A stretch of DNA of 64,000 bases, taken from Polaromonas sp. C04 (lineage in GTDB: Bacteria > Pseudomonadota > Gammaproteobacteria > Burkholderiales > Burkholderiaceae_C). Shown here piece by piece: positions 44,476 through 53,019 of this stretch; the stretch's first letter is position 1; each line of letters starts with the position of its first letter. The notes beneath the pieces were generated by a model, which was not told the DNA's origin, ran no database searches, and was given only the letters and a program-made list of their open reading frames with translations. The position numbers were made by a program, and so were the translations under genes. The DNA lies in contig NZ_MUNS01000041.1 in assembly GCF_002002705.1 (NCBI RefSeq), positions 372,001 through 436,000 of the forward strand. Reading direction: 5' to 3'.

Positions 44476-46125
44476 TCAGGTTTTGCTGGCAAAGCGCTCG
44501 CGCAGCTTCATCTTCCAGAATTTGCCGGTCGAGGTGCGCGGCACGGCGTCGATGAACTCGTAGCGCTCGGGCAACTGCCATTTGGCAAAGCCGTGCCCCA
44601 GCAGGTGCGGGCCGAAGTCGGCGGCCGTCGCGCCCCGGCCGGGTTTCAGCACCACGCAGGCCAGCGGGCGCTCGCCCCATTTTTCGTCCGGCATCGCGAT
44701 CACGGCGGCCTCGGCCACGGCCGGGTGCGCCATCAGCGCGTTTTCCAGATCGACCGAGCTGATCCATTCGCCGCCGGACTTGATCAGGTCCTTGGTGCGG
44801 TCGGTGATTTTCACGAAGCCCATCGCGTCGACCGAGGCCACATCGCCGGTGCGCAGCCAGCCGTCGGCACTGAACTTCTCGGGGTCCACGGCGACCTGGT
44901 GGTAGCTTCCGGTGATGAAGGGCCCGCGCACCTGAACCTCGCCCACGCTTTGGCCATCCCAGGGCTGCTCGGTGCCATCGTCGCCCCAGACGCGCAGATC
45001 GACCAGCGGCACCGGCACGCCGGCCATGGCGGCGCGGCGGTAGCGCTCGTCCATGCTCGCGTTGCGCAGCTCGGCCTTGGGGTAGGACACGGTGGCGACC
45101 GGCGAGGTTTCGGTCATGCCCCAGCCCTGCAAAATCCAGATGCCGTGCTGGTCGAACGCGCGGATCAGCGCCTCGGGCACGGCCGCGCCGCCAACCAGCG
45201 AGCGCATGCCTTTGGGCAGCTTCCAGCGGCCGTGGTTCGGCGAGTCCGGGCTTTGCGCGGCGTCGAAAGTCTGGATCAGGCTCATCCAGATGGTGGGCAC
45301 GCCGAGCGACAGGGTCGGCGGCTCCAGCTGCATCAGATCCAGCAGGTCGTCGGGGTGCAGGTGCGGGCCGGGAAACACGAGCTTGACGCCCATCATCACC
45401 GCGCCATACGGCATGCCCCAGCTGTTGGCGTGGAACATCGGCGTGACCGGCAGCACCACGTCGGTACCGCGCAGGCCCCAGAAATCGCCCAGGCTGGCCA
45501 CCAGCGTGTGCAGCACGGTGGAGCGGTGCGAATACACCACGCCCTTGGGCCGGCCCGTGGTGCCCGAGGTGTAGCACATGGCGACCGGGTCGTTTTCGTC
45601 GTGCGGCGGGTACTGGAAGGCATCCGGGTCGGCGCTTGCGAGCAGGGCCTCGTAGTCGGTGAATTCCGCCGGCACGGGAGCGCCGGAGAACGGAAAGACG
45701 ATGACCTTCTCGAATTTGTACAGGTGCGCGAACCGCCGGTACAGCGGCAGCAGCAAGTCGTCGATCACCAGAAAGCGGTCCTGCGCGTCATTGGCGATCC
45801 AGCCCAGCTCGTCGGGCGACAGGCGCAGGTTCAGCGTGTGCATCACGCCGCCGGCCGCGGGAATGCCGAAATAGCATTCCAGGTGCGCGTGGTGGTTCCA
45901 GCACAGGGTGGCGACGCGCTCGCCTTTTTGCAGGCCCAGCCCCTGCAAGGCCCCCGACAAGGCCCGCGTACGGCGGTAGTAGTCGCCAAAACTGTGCCGC
46001 TTGAGCGATTTGTCGGGCAGGCGCGAGACGATCTCGTTGCTGGCAAACAGGGTGCCTGCGCGCTCCAGCAGGTGATTCAGCGACAACGGCACGGGCATCA
46101 TCGTGCTTTTCATGGGGGCGGGCAT
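44476..46125 (-). CDS. Long/medium-chain acyl-CoA synthetase (AMP-binding enzyme)
   Basis: ATP-dependent acyl-CoA ligase of the ANL superfamily, about 549 residues. Signature motifs: AMCYTSGTTGRPKGVVYSHR (P-loop-like A3), GWGMTETSPV (A5), DGWLRTGDVA (A7), and the C-terminal catalytic lysine in TSTGKFWKMKLRERF. KDLIKSGGEWISSVDLE matches fatty-acyl ligases. Chain length cannot be told from sequence. I start at ATG 46125, which has GGAG eight bases upstream inside the longer frame beginning at ATG 46143; other ATGs at 46113 and 46101 are possible. Confidence 0.9.
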   Translation of the reverse strand: MPAPMKSTMMPVPLSLNHLLERAGTLFASNEIVSRLPDKSLKRHSFGDYYRRTRALSGALQGLGLQKGERVATLCWNHHAHLECYFGIPAAGGVMHTLNLRLSPDELGWIANDAQDRFLVIDDLLLPLYRRFAHLYKFEKVIVFPFSGAPVPAEFTDYEALLASADPDAFQYPPHDENDPVAMCYTSGTTGRPKGVVYSHRSTVLHTLVASLGDFWGLRGTDVVLPVTPMFHANSWGMPYGAVMMGVKLVFPGPHLHPDDLLDLMQLEPPTLSLGVPTIWMSLIQTFDAAQSPDSPNHGRWKLPKGMRSLVGGAAVPEALIRAFDQHGIWILQGWGMTETSPVATVSYPKAELRNASMDERYRRAAMAGVPVPLVDLRVWGDDGTEQPWDGQSVGEVQVRGPFITGSYHQVAVDPEKFSADGWLRTGDVASVDAMGFVKITDRTKDLIKSGGEWISSVDLENALMAHPAVAEAAVIAMPDEKWGERPLACVVLKPGRGATAADFGPHLLGHGFAKWQLPERYEFIDAVPRTSTGKFWKMKLRERFASKT

Positions 46126-46210
46126 GCGGTGGTCTCCGGACATCGTGGTTTTGGTCTAATCTACTGCGTGCAGGCGGGCAACGCCAGTTAGAGAATGCAA
46201 AATCAACTCC

Positions 46211-46804
46211 ATGGATACCCTGAAATCTGAAATTGCCGCGGCCGCCGCCCGTATGGTGGTGGAGGAAGGGCTGGAATACGGCCCGGCCAAGCGACGCGCG
46301 CTCAAACAGATGGGGCTGCCGGCCCGCACGCAACTGCCCGGCAACGACGAGATTGAAACGGCGGTGCGCGAGTACATCGATCTGTTTTGTGCCGACACGC
46401 AGCCCGCTGAGCTCGCCGCGCTGCGCCGGCTGGCGCTGTCGTGGATGCAGCGCATGGCGCCGTTTCGGCCCTATCTGGGGGGCGCGGTCTGGCATGGCAC
46501 GGCGACCAAGCTGTCGGACATTTATATCCAGTTGTTTTGCGATGACCCCAAATCAGCGGAGATTGCGCTGATTGACCACAAGGCGGACTACGAGCCGCGC
46601 ACCGTCAGGGGCTTTCACGGCGAGTCGGTAGAGGCGCTGAGCCTGTCCAGCATCTGCCGCGAGCTGGACACGATCATCGGCGTGCACCTGCTGATCTACG
46701 ATCTGGACGATCTGCGCGGCGCGCTCAAGCCCGATGCCAGAGGCCGCTCCCCGCGCGGCAATATCGAGGCGGTGCGCCGGCTGCTGCAGGACACGACGCC
46801 ATGA
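46211..46804 (+). CDS. Conserved protein of unknown function
   Basis: A 197-residue soluble protein with no signal peptide or membrane segment. The N-terminal part is helical (AAAAARMVVEEGLEYGPAKR), and the middle has the striking segment AVWHGTATKLSDIYIQLFCD followed by DDPKSAEIALIDHKADYE, which loosely recalls a minimal nucleotidyltransferase fold. That is a guess only. It overlaps the redoxin gene by four bases (ATGA), so the two are probably functionally or at least transcriptionally linked. No clear ribosome site precedes the ATG. Confidence 0.75.
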   Translation: MDTLKSEIAAAAARMVVEEGLEYGPAKRRALKQMGLPARTQLPGNDEIETAVREYIDLFCADTQPAELAALRRLALSWMQRMAPFRPYLGGAVWHGTATKLSDIYIQLFCDDPKSAEIALIDHKADYEPRTVRGFHGESVEALSLSSICRELDTIIGVHLLIYDLDDLRGALKPDARGRSPRGNIEAVRRLLQDTTP

Positions 46805-47376
46805 GCAACGATCACGATCCATCATCGGCTGCGCGTGGCACGCCCAAAATCGGCCCCAAGGGTGGTCGGCGCCGGATTCTTTATGCGGGCGTTGCCACCG
46901 CCGCCGCGCTGGGAGGGGCGAGCGTGGCCTGGTGGAAATTCCAGCCGCACGCCACGGCGGCAGACGCCGCGCTATGGGGTTTGACTTTCGACACGCCCAG
47001 CGGGGAAAAGCTGACCATGCAAAGTCTGCGCGGCAAACCCCTGCTGGTCAATTTCTGGGCCACCTGGTGCGCGCCATGCGTTGAGGAGATGCCTTTATTG
47101 GACCGCTTTTACCGTGAAAACTCAGGCAAAAGTTGGCAAGTTCTTGGATTGGCAATTGACCAGGTGGAGCCGGTCAATCGCTTCCTGAAAAAAGCACCGG
47201 TCAGTTATCCCGTGGGCATGGCCGGACTGCAGGGAACGGATCTGGGGCGCTCGCTGGGCAATTCGGTCGGCGGTTTGCCCTTCACCGTGGTGTTCGGTGC
47301 GGCAGGCACTGTGTTGCATCGTAAAATAGGCCAGCTTACCGCTGCGGATTTGCAGCAGTGGGCGGCGCTGGGATAA
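46801..47376 (+). CDS. TlpA-like thioredoxin-fold protein, membrane anchored
   Basis: A 191-residue periplasmic thiol-disulfide protein. It has a basic cytoplasmic N-terminus (KGGRRR), one membrane anchor at about residues 26-45, then a TlpA/redoxin domain with the active site W-C90-A-P-C93 in FWATWCAPCVEEMPLLDRF. Such proteins often reduce apocytochrome or copper-site cysteines; the partner is unknown here. The cis-proline region GLPFTVVFG is present. It is coupled to the preceding unknown gene. Confidence 0.9.
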   Translation: MSNDHDPSSAARGTPKIGPKGGRRRILYAGVATAAALGGASVAWWKFQPHATAADAALWGLTFDTPSGEKLTMQSLRGKPLLVNFWATWCAPCVEEMPLLDRFYRENSGKSWQVLGLAIDQVEPVNRFLKKAPVSYPVGMAGLQGTDLGRSLGNSVGGLPFTVVFGAAGTVLHRKIGQLTAADLQQWAALG

Positions 47377-47417
47377 GCCGGCACAGGATGTGCCGCGGGG
47401 CATTCTCCAGAGAGCCC

Positions 47418-47442
47418 TGGAGATTGCTAGCACAATTGGCTA
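47418..47442. repeat. Paired GCTAGC words upstream of accB
   Basis: TTGCTAGCACAATTGGCTAGCGAG contains GCTAGC twice around a 7-base ACAATTG core, in an AT-rich intergenic region between the redoxin gene and accB. It looks like another degenerate copy of the GCTA/TAGC repeat group. Confidence 0.35.
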
Positions 47443-47490
47443 GCGAGAAAATAGAAGAAATTAAAGGCAAAAGCGCGCATTAAGCGGAAT

Positions 47491-47519
47491 TTGGAGTAAA
47501 TTCTCGCTTTTCTTATTGT
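47491..47519 (+). promoter_or_regulatory. Possible accBC promoter
   Basis: TTGGAG (47491-47496) and TATTGT (47514-47519) at 17-base spacing in an AT-rich region, with GGAG and the accB ATG 12-21 bases further on. Both hexamers are only partial matches. Confidence 0.35.
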
Positions 47520-47539
47520 CCGCAGTCGTTGGAGATTTC

Positions 47540-47992
47540 ATGGATCTACGCAAACTCAAGACCTTGATCGACCTTGTGTCCGACTCAAATGTGTCCGAAC
47601 TCGAAATCACCGAAGCAGAAGGCAAGGTTCGAATTGTCAAAGGCGGCGTCGTGCTGCAACCCGCCGCCGCACCCGTGATGGTGGCCGCGCCCGCCATCGC
47701 ACCGCAGGGCCTGGCGCCAGCCACGCCGGCCGCGGCGCCTGCCGCTGAAGTGCCGCCGGGGCACGTCGTCAAGTCGCCCATGGTGGGCACGTTTTACCTG
47801 TCGTCGAGTCCGGGGGCCAAGCCTTTCGTCGAGGTCGGCAGCGCGGTCAAGGAAGGCGACACGATCTGCATCATCGAAGCCATGAAGATCCTCAACGAGA
47901 TCGAGGCCGACAAGTCGGGCACCATCACCCAGATCCTGGGGCAGAACGGCCAGGCCGTTGAATATGGGCAGCCCCTCTTCGTGATTGAGTGA
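47540..47992 (+). CDS. accB: Biotin carboxyl carrier protein of acetyl-CoA carboxylase
   Basis: Carries the carboxylated biotin in malonyl-CoA synthesis. The 150-residue protein starts [20 protein letters not shown], has an Ala/Pro-rich flexible linker (residues ~45-75), and a biotinyl domain with the biotinylated lysine K116 in the [12 protein letters not shown] motif. I use ATG 47540 with GGAG nine bases upstream rather than the in-frame codon at 47516. accC follows after 22 bases. Confidence 0.97.
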   Translation: MDLRKLKTLIDLVSDSNVSELEITEAEGKVRIVKGGVVLQPAAAPVMVAAPAIAPQGLAPATPAAAPAAEVPPGHVVKSPMVGTFYLSSSPGAKPFVEVGSAVKEGDTICIIEAMKILNEIEADKSGTITQILGQNGQAVEYGQPLFVIE

Positions 47993-48014
47993 AGTTAAAA
48001 GTAAGCGGCCACTC

Positions 48015-49364
48015 ATGTTTAAAAAAATCCTGGTTGCCAACCGTGGCGAGATCGCCCTGAGAATCCAGCGCGCCTGCAGCGAGATGGGTGTCAAGGCGGT
48101 GATGGTTTATTCGGAGGCCGACCGCGAGGCCAAGTACGTCAAGCTCGCGGAAGAAGCGGTCTGCATCGGGCCGGCCTCGGCGTCGCTGAGCTACCTGAAT
48201 ATGCCGGCGCTGATTTCGGCCGCCGAGGTGACCGATGCCGAGGCCATTCATCCGGGTTACGGGTTTTTGGCCGAAAACGCCGATTTCGCCGAGCGGGTTG
48301 AAAAAAGCGGCTTTCAGTTCATCGGCCCGACCCCCGAGTCGATCCGCCTGATGGGCGACAAGGTGTCGGCCAAGCAGGCCATGATCAAGGCGGGCGTGCC
48401 GTGCGTGCCGGGCTCCGAGGGCGAACTGCCGGACGACCCGGTGCAGATCCGGCGCACGGCCAAGACGGTGGGCTACCCCGTCATCATCAAGGCCGCCGGC
48501 GGCGGCGGCGGGCGCGGCATGCGCGTGGTGCATACCGAGGCGGCGCTCATCAATGCGGTGCAGATGACCAAGGCCGAGGCCGGCGCGGCCTTCGGCAATC
48601 CGGCCGTGTACATGGAGAAATACCTGCAGAACCCGCGCCACATCGAGATCCAGATCCTGGCCGACAAGTACAAGAATGCGGTCTATCTGGGCGAGCGCGA
48701 CTGCTCGATGCAGCGGCGCCATCAGAAGGTGATTGAAGAGGCCCCGGCGCCGGGCATCCCGCGCAGGCTGATCGAGCGGCTGGGCGAGCGCTGCGTGGCG
48801 GCTTGCAAAAAGATCGGCTACCGCGGCGCCGGCACCTTCGAATTTTTGTACGAGAACGGCGAGTTCTACTTCATCGAGATGAACACGCGCGTGCAGGTCG
48901 AGCATCCGGTGACCGAATTCATCACGGGCGTGGACATCGTCAAGACCCAGATCATGGTCGCAGCCGGTGAAAAACTGCCCTTCACGCAGCGCCAGATCGA
49001 GATCCGCGGTCACGCGATCGAATGCCGCATCAACGCCGAGGACCCGTTCACATTCACGCCCTCGCCGGGGCGCATCACCACCTGGCACACGCCGGGTGGG
49101 CCGGGCGTGCGGGTGGACTCGCACATCTATACCAACTACTTCATACCGCCGAACTACGACTCGATGATCGCCAAGATCATCGTGCATGGCGACACGCGCG
49201 AACAGGCGCTGGCGCGCATGCGCACCGCGCTCAACGAGACGGTCATCGAGGGCATCCAGAGCAACATCCCGCTGCACCGCGAGTTGATGGTGGATGCGAA
49301 TTTCGTGGCGGGCGGCACGAATATTCACTACCTCGAAGAATGGCTGGCGCAGCACAAGCGCTGA
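48015..49364 (+). CDS. accC: Biotin carboxylase subunit of acetyl-CoA carboxylase
   Basis: ATP-grasp enzyme that carboxylates biotin on AccB. The 449-residue protein begins [20 protein letters not shown] and contains [17 protein letters not shown], the glycine-rich ATP loop [33 protein letters not shown], and [14 protein letters not shown]. The ATG at 48015 is chosen because the conserved N-terminus starts there; an in-frame codon at 47985 would overlap accB. Length equals that of E. coli AccC. Confidence 0.98.
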   Translation: MFKKILVANRGEIALRIQRACSEMGVKAVMVYSEADREAKYVKLAEEAVCIGPASASLSYLNMPALISAAEVTDAEAIHPGYGFLAENADFAERVEKSGFQFIGPTPESIRLMGDKVSAKQAMIKAGVPCVPGSEGELPDDPVQIRRTAKTVGYPVIIKAAGGGGGRGMRVVHTEAALINAVQMTKAEAGAAFGNPAVYMEKYLQNPRHIEIQILADKYKNAVYLGERDCSMQRRHQKVIEEAPAPGIPRRLIERLGERCVAACKKIGYRGAGTFEFLYENGEFYFIEMNTRVQVEHPVTEFITGVDIVKTQIMVAAGEKLPFTQRQIEIRGHAIECRINAEDPFTFTPSPGRITTWHTPGGPGVRVDSHIYTNYFIPPNYDSMIAKIIVHGDTREQALARMRTALNETVIEGIQSNIPLHRELMVDANFVAGGTNIHYLEEWLAQHKR

Positions 49365-49391
49365 GCGAACAGCCCCCATGGCGTAGCACGC

Positions 49392-50300
49392 ATGTTTGAA
49401 CTGAGCCTGATGTGCCCGCAGGACCGGGTCGAGACCTTCAGCGAGGCGCTGGAGGCGCTCGATGCGCTGAGCGTGTCCGTGGAAGACTTTGATGCCCAGA
49501 CCGACGCGGAGCAGGCCCTGTTTGGCGAACCCGGCATGCCGCCTCCGAAGGACGGCTGGCAGCGCTCGCGCGTGCTGGCCTTGTTCGCTACAGAATCACT
49601 AGCAAAAGAGGCAGCATCCTTGCTGGCTGCGCAGGATTTCTTTGATGAATGCCGATTGCTCGGCATCAGTCTGGTGCCCGATCAGGACTGGGTGCGCCTG
49701 ACGCAATCACAATTTGCGCCGGTCGAGGTCACGCCCGAGTTCTGGATCGTTCCAACCTGGCATGAGCCGCCGGCGCAGGCCCGCACCATCATCCGGCTGG
49801 ATCCGGGGCTGGCCTTTGGCACGGGCACGCATCCCACCACGCGCATGTGCCTGCGCTGGATTGCGCAGCATGGCCGTGCTGACGGGCAACACGCCGCGGG
49901 CAATCCGTTGGGCCGGGTGCTCGACTACGGCTGCGGCTCCGGCATCCTGGCCATTGGCGCGGCGAAATATGGCGCCGTGGACATCGATGCGGTCGACATC
50001 GATAGCGCCGCGGTCGAGTCCACGCGACTCAATGCGCAGGCCAATGCCGTGCGCCTGCACACCGGCCTGCCCGATCAGGCGACGGGCCGCTACCAGACGG
50101 TGCTGGCGAATATCCTGGCCACGCCGCTCAAGGTGCTGGCGCCGCTGCTGTGCGCGCATGTCGAGCCCGGTGGCTCGCTCGTCATGGCGGGGATTCTGGA
50201 GCGCCAGGCCGATGAGCTCAAGGCGGCTTATGCGCCGTATGCGCGGTTGGTGGTGGCCGACAGCGAAGACGGCTGGATCCTGATGACCGCCACGCTGTGA
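49392..50300 (+). CDS. prmA: Ribosomal protein L11 methyltransferase PrmA
   Basis: SAM-dependent enzyme that trimethylates L11. The 302-residue protein has an N-terminal L11-recognition domain (MFELSLMCPQDRVETFSEAL) and a methyltransferase domain with PGLAFGTGTHPTTRMCL, the SAM loop LDYGCGSGILAIGA and ANILATPL. accB-accC-prmA is a common gene order in betaproteobacteria. An AT-richer patch at 49588-49632 (GCTACAGAATCACTAGC) lies in the N-terminal domain and may be a repeat remnant. Confidence 0.96.
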   Translation: MFELSLMCPQDRVETFSEALEALDALSVSVEDFDAQTDAEQALFGEPGMPPPKDGWQRSRVLALFATESLAKEAASLLAAQDFFDECRLLGISLVPDQDWVRLTQSQFAPVEVTPEFWIVPTWHEPPAQARTIIRLDPGLAFGTGTHPTTRMCLRWIAQHGRADGQHAAGNPLGRVLDYGCGSGILAIGAAKYGAVDIDAVDIDSAAVESTRLNAQANAVRLHTGLPDQATGRYQTVLANILATPLKVLAPLLCAHVEPGGSLVMAGILERQADELKAAYAPYARLVVADSEDGWILMTATL

Positions 50301-50334
50301 ATCGTGGTGTGGCGCTAGGGCCGCGCGGCGACCC

Positions 50335-50352
50335 TACAATCCGTTACCCATG
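50335..50352 (+). promoter_or_regulatory. Near-start -10-like element of the zinc-ribbon gene
   Basis: TACAAT at 50335-50340 ends nine bases before the ATG. There is no Shine-Dalgarno site in between, so a very short leader is likely. Confidence 0.38.
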
Positions 50353-51384
50353 AGCCTGATCACACGCTGCCCTGCCTGCGGAACGATGTTCAAAGTCGTG
50401 CCCGACCAACTCAGGATTTCCGACGGCTGGGTGCGCTGTGGCCAGTGCGCCGAGGTCTTCGAGGCGCCCGAGCACCTGCTACCGGAACCCCTGGTCGCGG
50501 CGCCGGCCCCGTCTGTGGCCTCGGTGCCCCATAGCAGCAATGCGACGGGGGCGGCACCGGCGGCGCCCGTCGCCGGGCCCGAAGGGGCAGCCACCGCCGA
50601 AATCATCGAGCAGGACGCTGACGACGAGTTCTGGGCGCTGCCGCCAGGCGTAGATCTGCCGCCGCCTGAAATACAGCCGGACATGGAACCAGGTGCATCT
50701 GCCGAACCTGGCCCTGCGGATGAGGTCGTGCCGCCCGCGTCCCAGGAGGAACCTCTGGACGTGCTGCCGGGCGAGCCGGAGCCTGCGCCCGTGAGCGGGT
50801 TTCTGACAGAGCCGAGTGCGACGTCTTCGCTCGAGCCGGGCCCGGCCCCCGACCCGGCCCTGCAGGAGGTGTCGTTTGTGCGGGAAGCCCAGCGCAAGGC
50901 GCTGTGGCAACGCCCGCAGATTCGCCGCGTGCTGATGGCGGCGTGCGCCGCGCTACTGGTGTTGCTGGGTCTGCAGGGGGTTGTGTACGAGCGCGACAGG
51001 ATTGCCGCCTTCGAGCCGCGCACCCGGGGCCTGTTGCAGGGGCTGTGCGTCCCGCTGCGCTGCACGGTGGCGCCGCTGCGGCAGATCGAATCCATTGTGG
51101 TCGACAGCTCATCCTTCAAAAAGGTCCGCGACAATGTTTACCAGCTCAGCCTCACGATCAAAAATACCGCGCCCGTCGCACTGGCGATGCCCAGTGTCGA
51201 GCTGGCGCTGACCGACACGCAGGACCAGCCGGTGCTGCGCCGGGTTCTGTTGCCCACCGATCTGGGCGCCGCGGCCGTGCTGGCGGCGGGCGGCGAATGG
51301 TCCGGCTCGCTTCCTGTCGGCGTGGCGGACAACACCATCGCGGCCCGTATTGCGGGTTACCGCGTGCTGGCCTTTTATCCCTGA
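50350..51384 (+). CDS. Zinc-ribbon membrane protein with DUF3426 domain
   Basis: A 344-residue protein. The N-terminus is an MJ0042-type zinc ribbon with C7-x2-C10 and C30-x2-C33 (TRCPACGTMF, VRCGQCAEVF). A long Pro/Glu/Ala-rich disordered region follows (residues ~45-180), then one membrane span at about 194-213 and a periplasmic DUF3426 domain of about 130 residues with LSLTIKNTAPVALAMPSVEL. The function of the family is unknown; location next to prmA is conserved in related bacteria as far as I recall. Confidence 0.87.
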   Translation: MSLITRCPACGTMFKVVPDQLRISDGWVRCGQCAEVFEAPEHLLPEPLVAAPAPSVASVPHSSNATGAAPAAPVAGPEGAATAEIIEQDADDEFWALPPGVDLPPPEIQPDMEPGASAEPGPADEVVPPASQEEPLDVLPGEPEPAPVSGFLTEPSATSSLEPGPAPDPALQEVSFVREAQRKALWQRPQIRRVLMAACAALLVLLGLQGVVYERDRIAAFEPRTRGLLQGLCVPLRCTVAPLRQIESIVVDSSSFKKVRDNVYQLSLTIKNTAPVALAMPSVELALTDTQDQPVLRRVLLPTDLGAAAVLAAGGEWSGSLPVGVADNTIAARIAGYRVLAFYP

Positions 51385-51404
51385 CATCTTTTCATCCAAA
51401 ACTT

Positions 51405-52307
51405 ATGGCAGCAATCATTTGTGGCTCCCTGGCCTTTGACACCATCATGACCTTCGAGGGCCGGTTCGCCGAGCAGATCCTGCCGGATCAGCTGCACATC
51501 CTCAACGTCTCGTTCCTGGTGCCCGCGCTGCGCCGTGATTTTGGCGGCTGCGCCGGCAACATCGCCTACGGCCTGAAACTGCTCGGCGGCAACCCGCTGC
51601 CGATGGCCACCGTCGGCAGTGACGGCCTGGATTACATCGCGCGCTTGAGGGCGCAGGGCATCAGCACCGAGTTCGTGCGCGAGGTCAGCGATACCTACAC
51701 CGCACAGTGCTTCATCACGACCGATCTGGCCAACAACCAGATCACCGCTTTCCATCCCGGCGCCATGCAGCAGGCGCACCTCACGAAGATTGCGCCGCGC
51801 AGCGACGTGCGGCTGGGCATCATCTCGCCCGACGGCCGCGACGCGATGCTGCAGCATGCCGAGCAGTTCAAGGCGGCTGGTATTCCCTTTGTGTTCGATC
51901 CGGGCCAGGGACTGCCGATGTTCGATGGCAAGGAGCTGGCGCACTTCGTCGAGTTGGCCACCTGGGTCGCGGTGAACGACTACGAAGGCAAGATGCTCAG
52001 CGATCGCACGGGCTGGAGCAGCGCCGAGCTCTCACGCCGCGTGCAAGGTCTGATCGTGACGCTGGGCGCCGAGGGCAGCGAAGTGTGGGTTGATGGCGAG
52101 AAAACCGGGGTGCCCCCAGCCAAGGCGAGCGCGGTAGTGGACCCGACGGGCTGTGGCGACGCCTACCGCGGCGCGCTGCTGTATGGGCTGGAACAGGGCT
52201 GGAGCCTGGCACGCTGCGCCGCGCTGGGGAATCGCATCGGCGCGCTCAAGATTGCCCAGCGCGGGCCGCAGAACTACACGCTGGATTTGAAAGAAATCGG
52301 GCTGTAG
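51405..52307 (+). CDS. PfkB-family carbohydrate/nucleoside kinase (adenosine kinase-like)
   Basis: A 300-residue ribokinase-fold enzyme. Substrate-side glycine motif GGCAGNIAYGLKLLGG and the C-terminal signature DPTGCGDAYRGALL with catalytic D252 are clear. TLGAEGSEVW lies before the ATP site. Adenosine-like or other sugar substrates are possible; sequence alone does not decide. The ATG at 51405 is chosen since the conserved fold begins there (MAAIICGSLAFDTIM); the frame is open further up inside DUF3426. It converges on the histone-like gene and its terminator. Confidence 0.88.
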   Translation: MAAIICGSLAFDTIMTFEGRFAEQILPDQLHILNVSFLVPALRRDFGGCAGNIAYGLKLLGGNPLPMATVGSDGLDYIARLRAQGISTEFVREVSDTYTAQCFITTDLANNQITAFHPGAMQQAHLTKIAPRSDVRLGIISPDGRDAMLQHAEQFKAAGIPFVFDPGQGLPMFDGKELAHFVELATWVAVNDYEGKMLSDRTGWSSAELSRRVQGLIVTLGAEGSEVWVDGEKTGVPPAKASAVVDPTGCGDAYRGALLYGLEQGWSLARCAALGNRIGALKIAQRGPQNYTLDLKEIGL

Positions 52308-52323
52308 CCCATACGAAAAAATG

Positions 52324-52352
52324 AAAAAGCCCGATGTCTTGCGACACCGGGC
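52324..52352 (-). terminator. Intrinsic terminator of the histone-like gene
   Basis: On the minus strand GCCCGGTGTC / GACATCGGGC form a 10-base stem (one mismatch) around GCAA, followed by five T residues (52324-52328), 30 bases after the stop codon of the minus-strand gene. Confidence 0.88.
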
Positions 52353-52381
52353 CTGGAAAGCGGCAAGCCGCTGTTGGCTGC

Positions 52382-52840
52382 TTACGGCTTGCTGGCCGTA
52401 GGAAACGGCCATGCCGCCTGCGGGTTCAGAGTTGTCTGAGCCGCAGGGGCAGCCGGCGCCAGGGCTGCTTTGGCAGCGGGTGCTTTCGCGGCTTTCTTCG
52501 CAGCGGGTTTTTTTGCTGCTTTCTTGGCGGCCGGCTTTTTCGCCGGGGCTTTCTTGGCGGCCGCCTTCTTCGCTGGCGCCTTTTTCGCTGCTGCCTTCTT
52601 CGCAGGAGCTTTCCTGGCTACGGCTTTTTTCGCCGGAGCTTTTTTCGCCGCCGCTTTTTTGGCAGGAGCCTTCTTCGCTACAGCCTTCTTGGCGGGCGCT
52701 TTTTTCGCCACTACTTTTTTGGCAGGGGCTTTCTTCGCAGCGGCCTTCTTGGCCGGAGCTTTTTTCGCCGCTACTTTTTTAGCAGGAGCTTTCTTCGCAG
52801 GTGCGGCCTTTTTTGCGGCCGGTTTTTTCGCAGTTGCCAT
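52382..52840 (-). CDS. Lysine/alanine-rich histone H1-like DNA-binding protein
   Basis: A 152-residue protein made almost entirely of degenerate PAKKA / AAKKA pentapeptide repeats (about residues 4-120), then a short Ala/Pro tail ending [10 protein letters not shown]. The composition matches bacterial histone H1-like proteins (HC1/HC2, AlgP and Bordetella BpH1 types) that bind DNA non-specifically through lysines. AAGGAG precedes an ATGATG pair; I use the second ATG (better spacing). Its own terminator and a structured 5' region mark it as a separate unit downstream of nrdB. Repeats like these are prone to copy-number change. Confidence 0.85.
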   Translation of the reverse strand: MATAKKPAAKKAAPAKKAPAKKVAAKKAPAKKAAAKKAPAKKVVAKKAPAKKAVAKKAPAKKAAAKKAPAKKAVARKAPAKKAAAKKAPAKKAAAKKAPAKKPAAKKAAKKPAAKKAAKAPAAKAALAPAAPAAQTTLNPQAAWPFPTASKP

Positions 52841-52871
52841 CATTTTCTCCTTGATCAAATTGCAAAGAGCA

Positions 52872-52931
52872 CTTCATGCTTGTTGGTTTGCATGAAGCGA
52901 TCCATGGTGTTGGAACAATGTCCAGCACCAT
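52872..52931 (-). repeat. Two adjacent hairpins in the leader of the histone-like gene
   Basis: First: CTTCATGC (52872-52879) and GCATGAAG (52890-52897), perfect 8-base arms. Second: 11-base arms at 52904-52914 and 52921-52931 with one T-G pair around ACAATG. They lie between nrdB and the histone-like gene on the same strand. Neither is followed by a T-run on the minus strand. Confidence 0.65.
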
Positions 52932-53019
52932 GAACACGGGAACACAGGCTGTCGCCACGCTCTGCGGCGCGATCAATAGTCTGTGCGATTCTTGATTTCA
53001 TTATGGTTATAGGAATGCT

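Noticed and set aside
52460-52830. Regular short repeats considered as a CRISPR array
   Set aside because: The repeats are 15-base degenerate coding units of a lysine/alanine-rich protein with no unique spacers.
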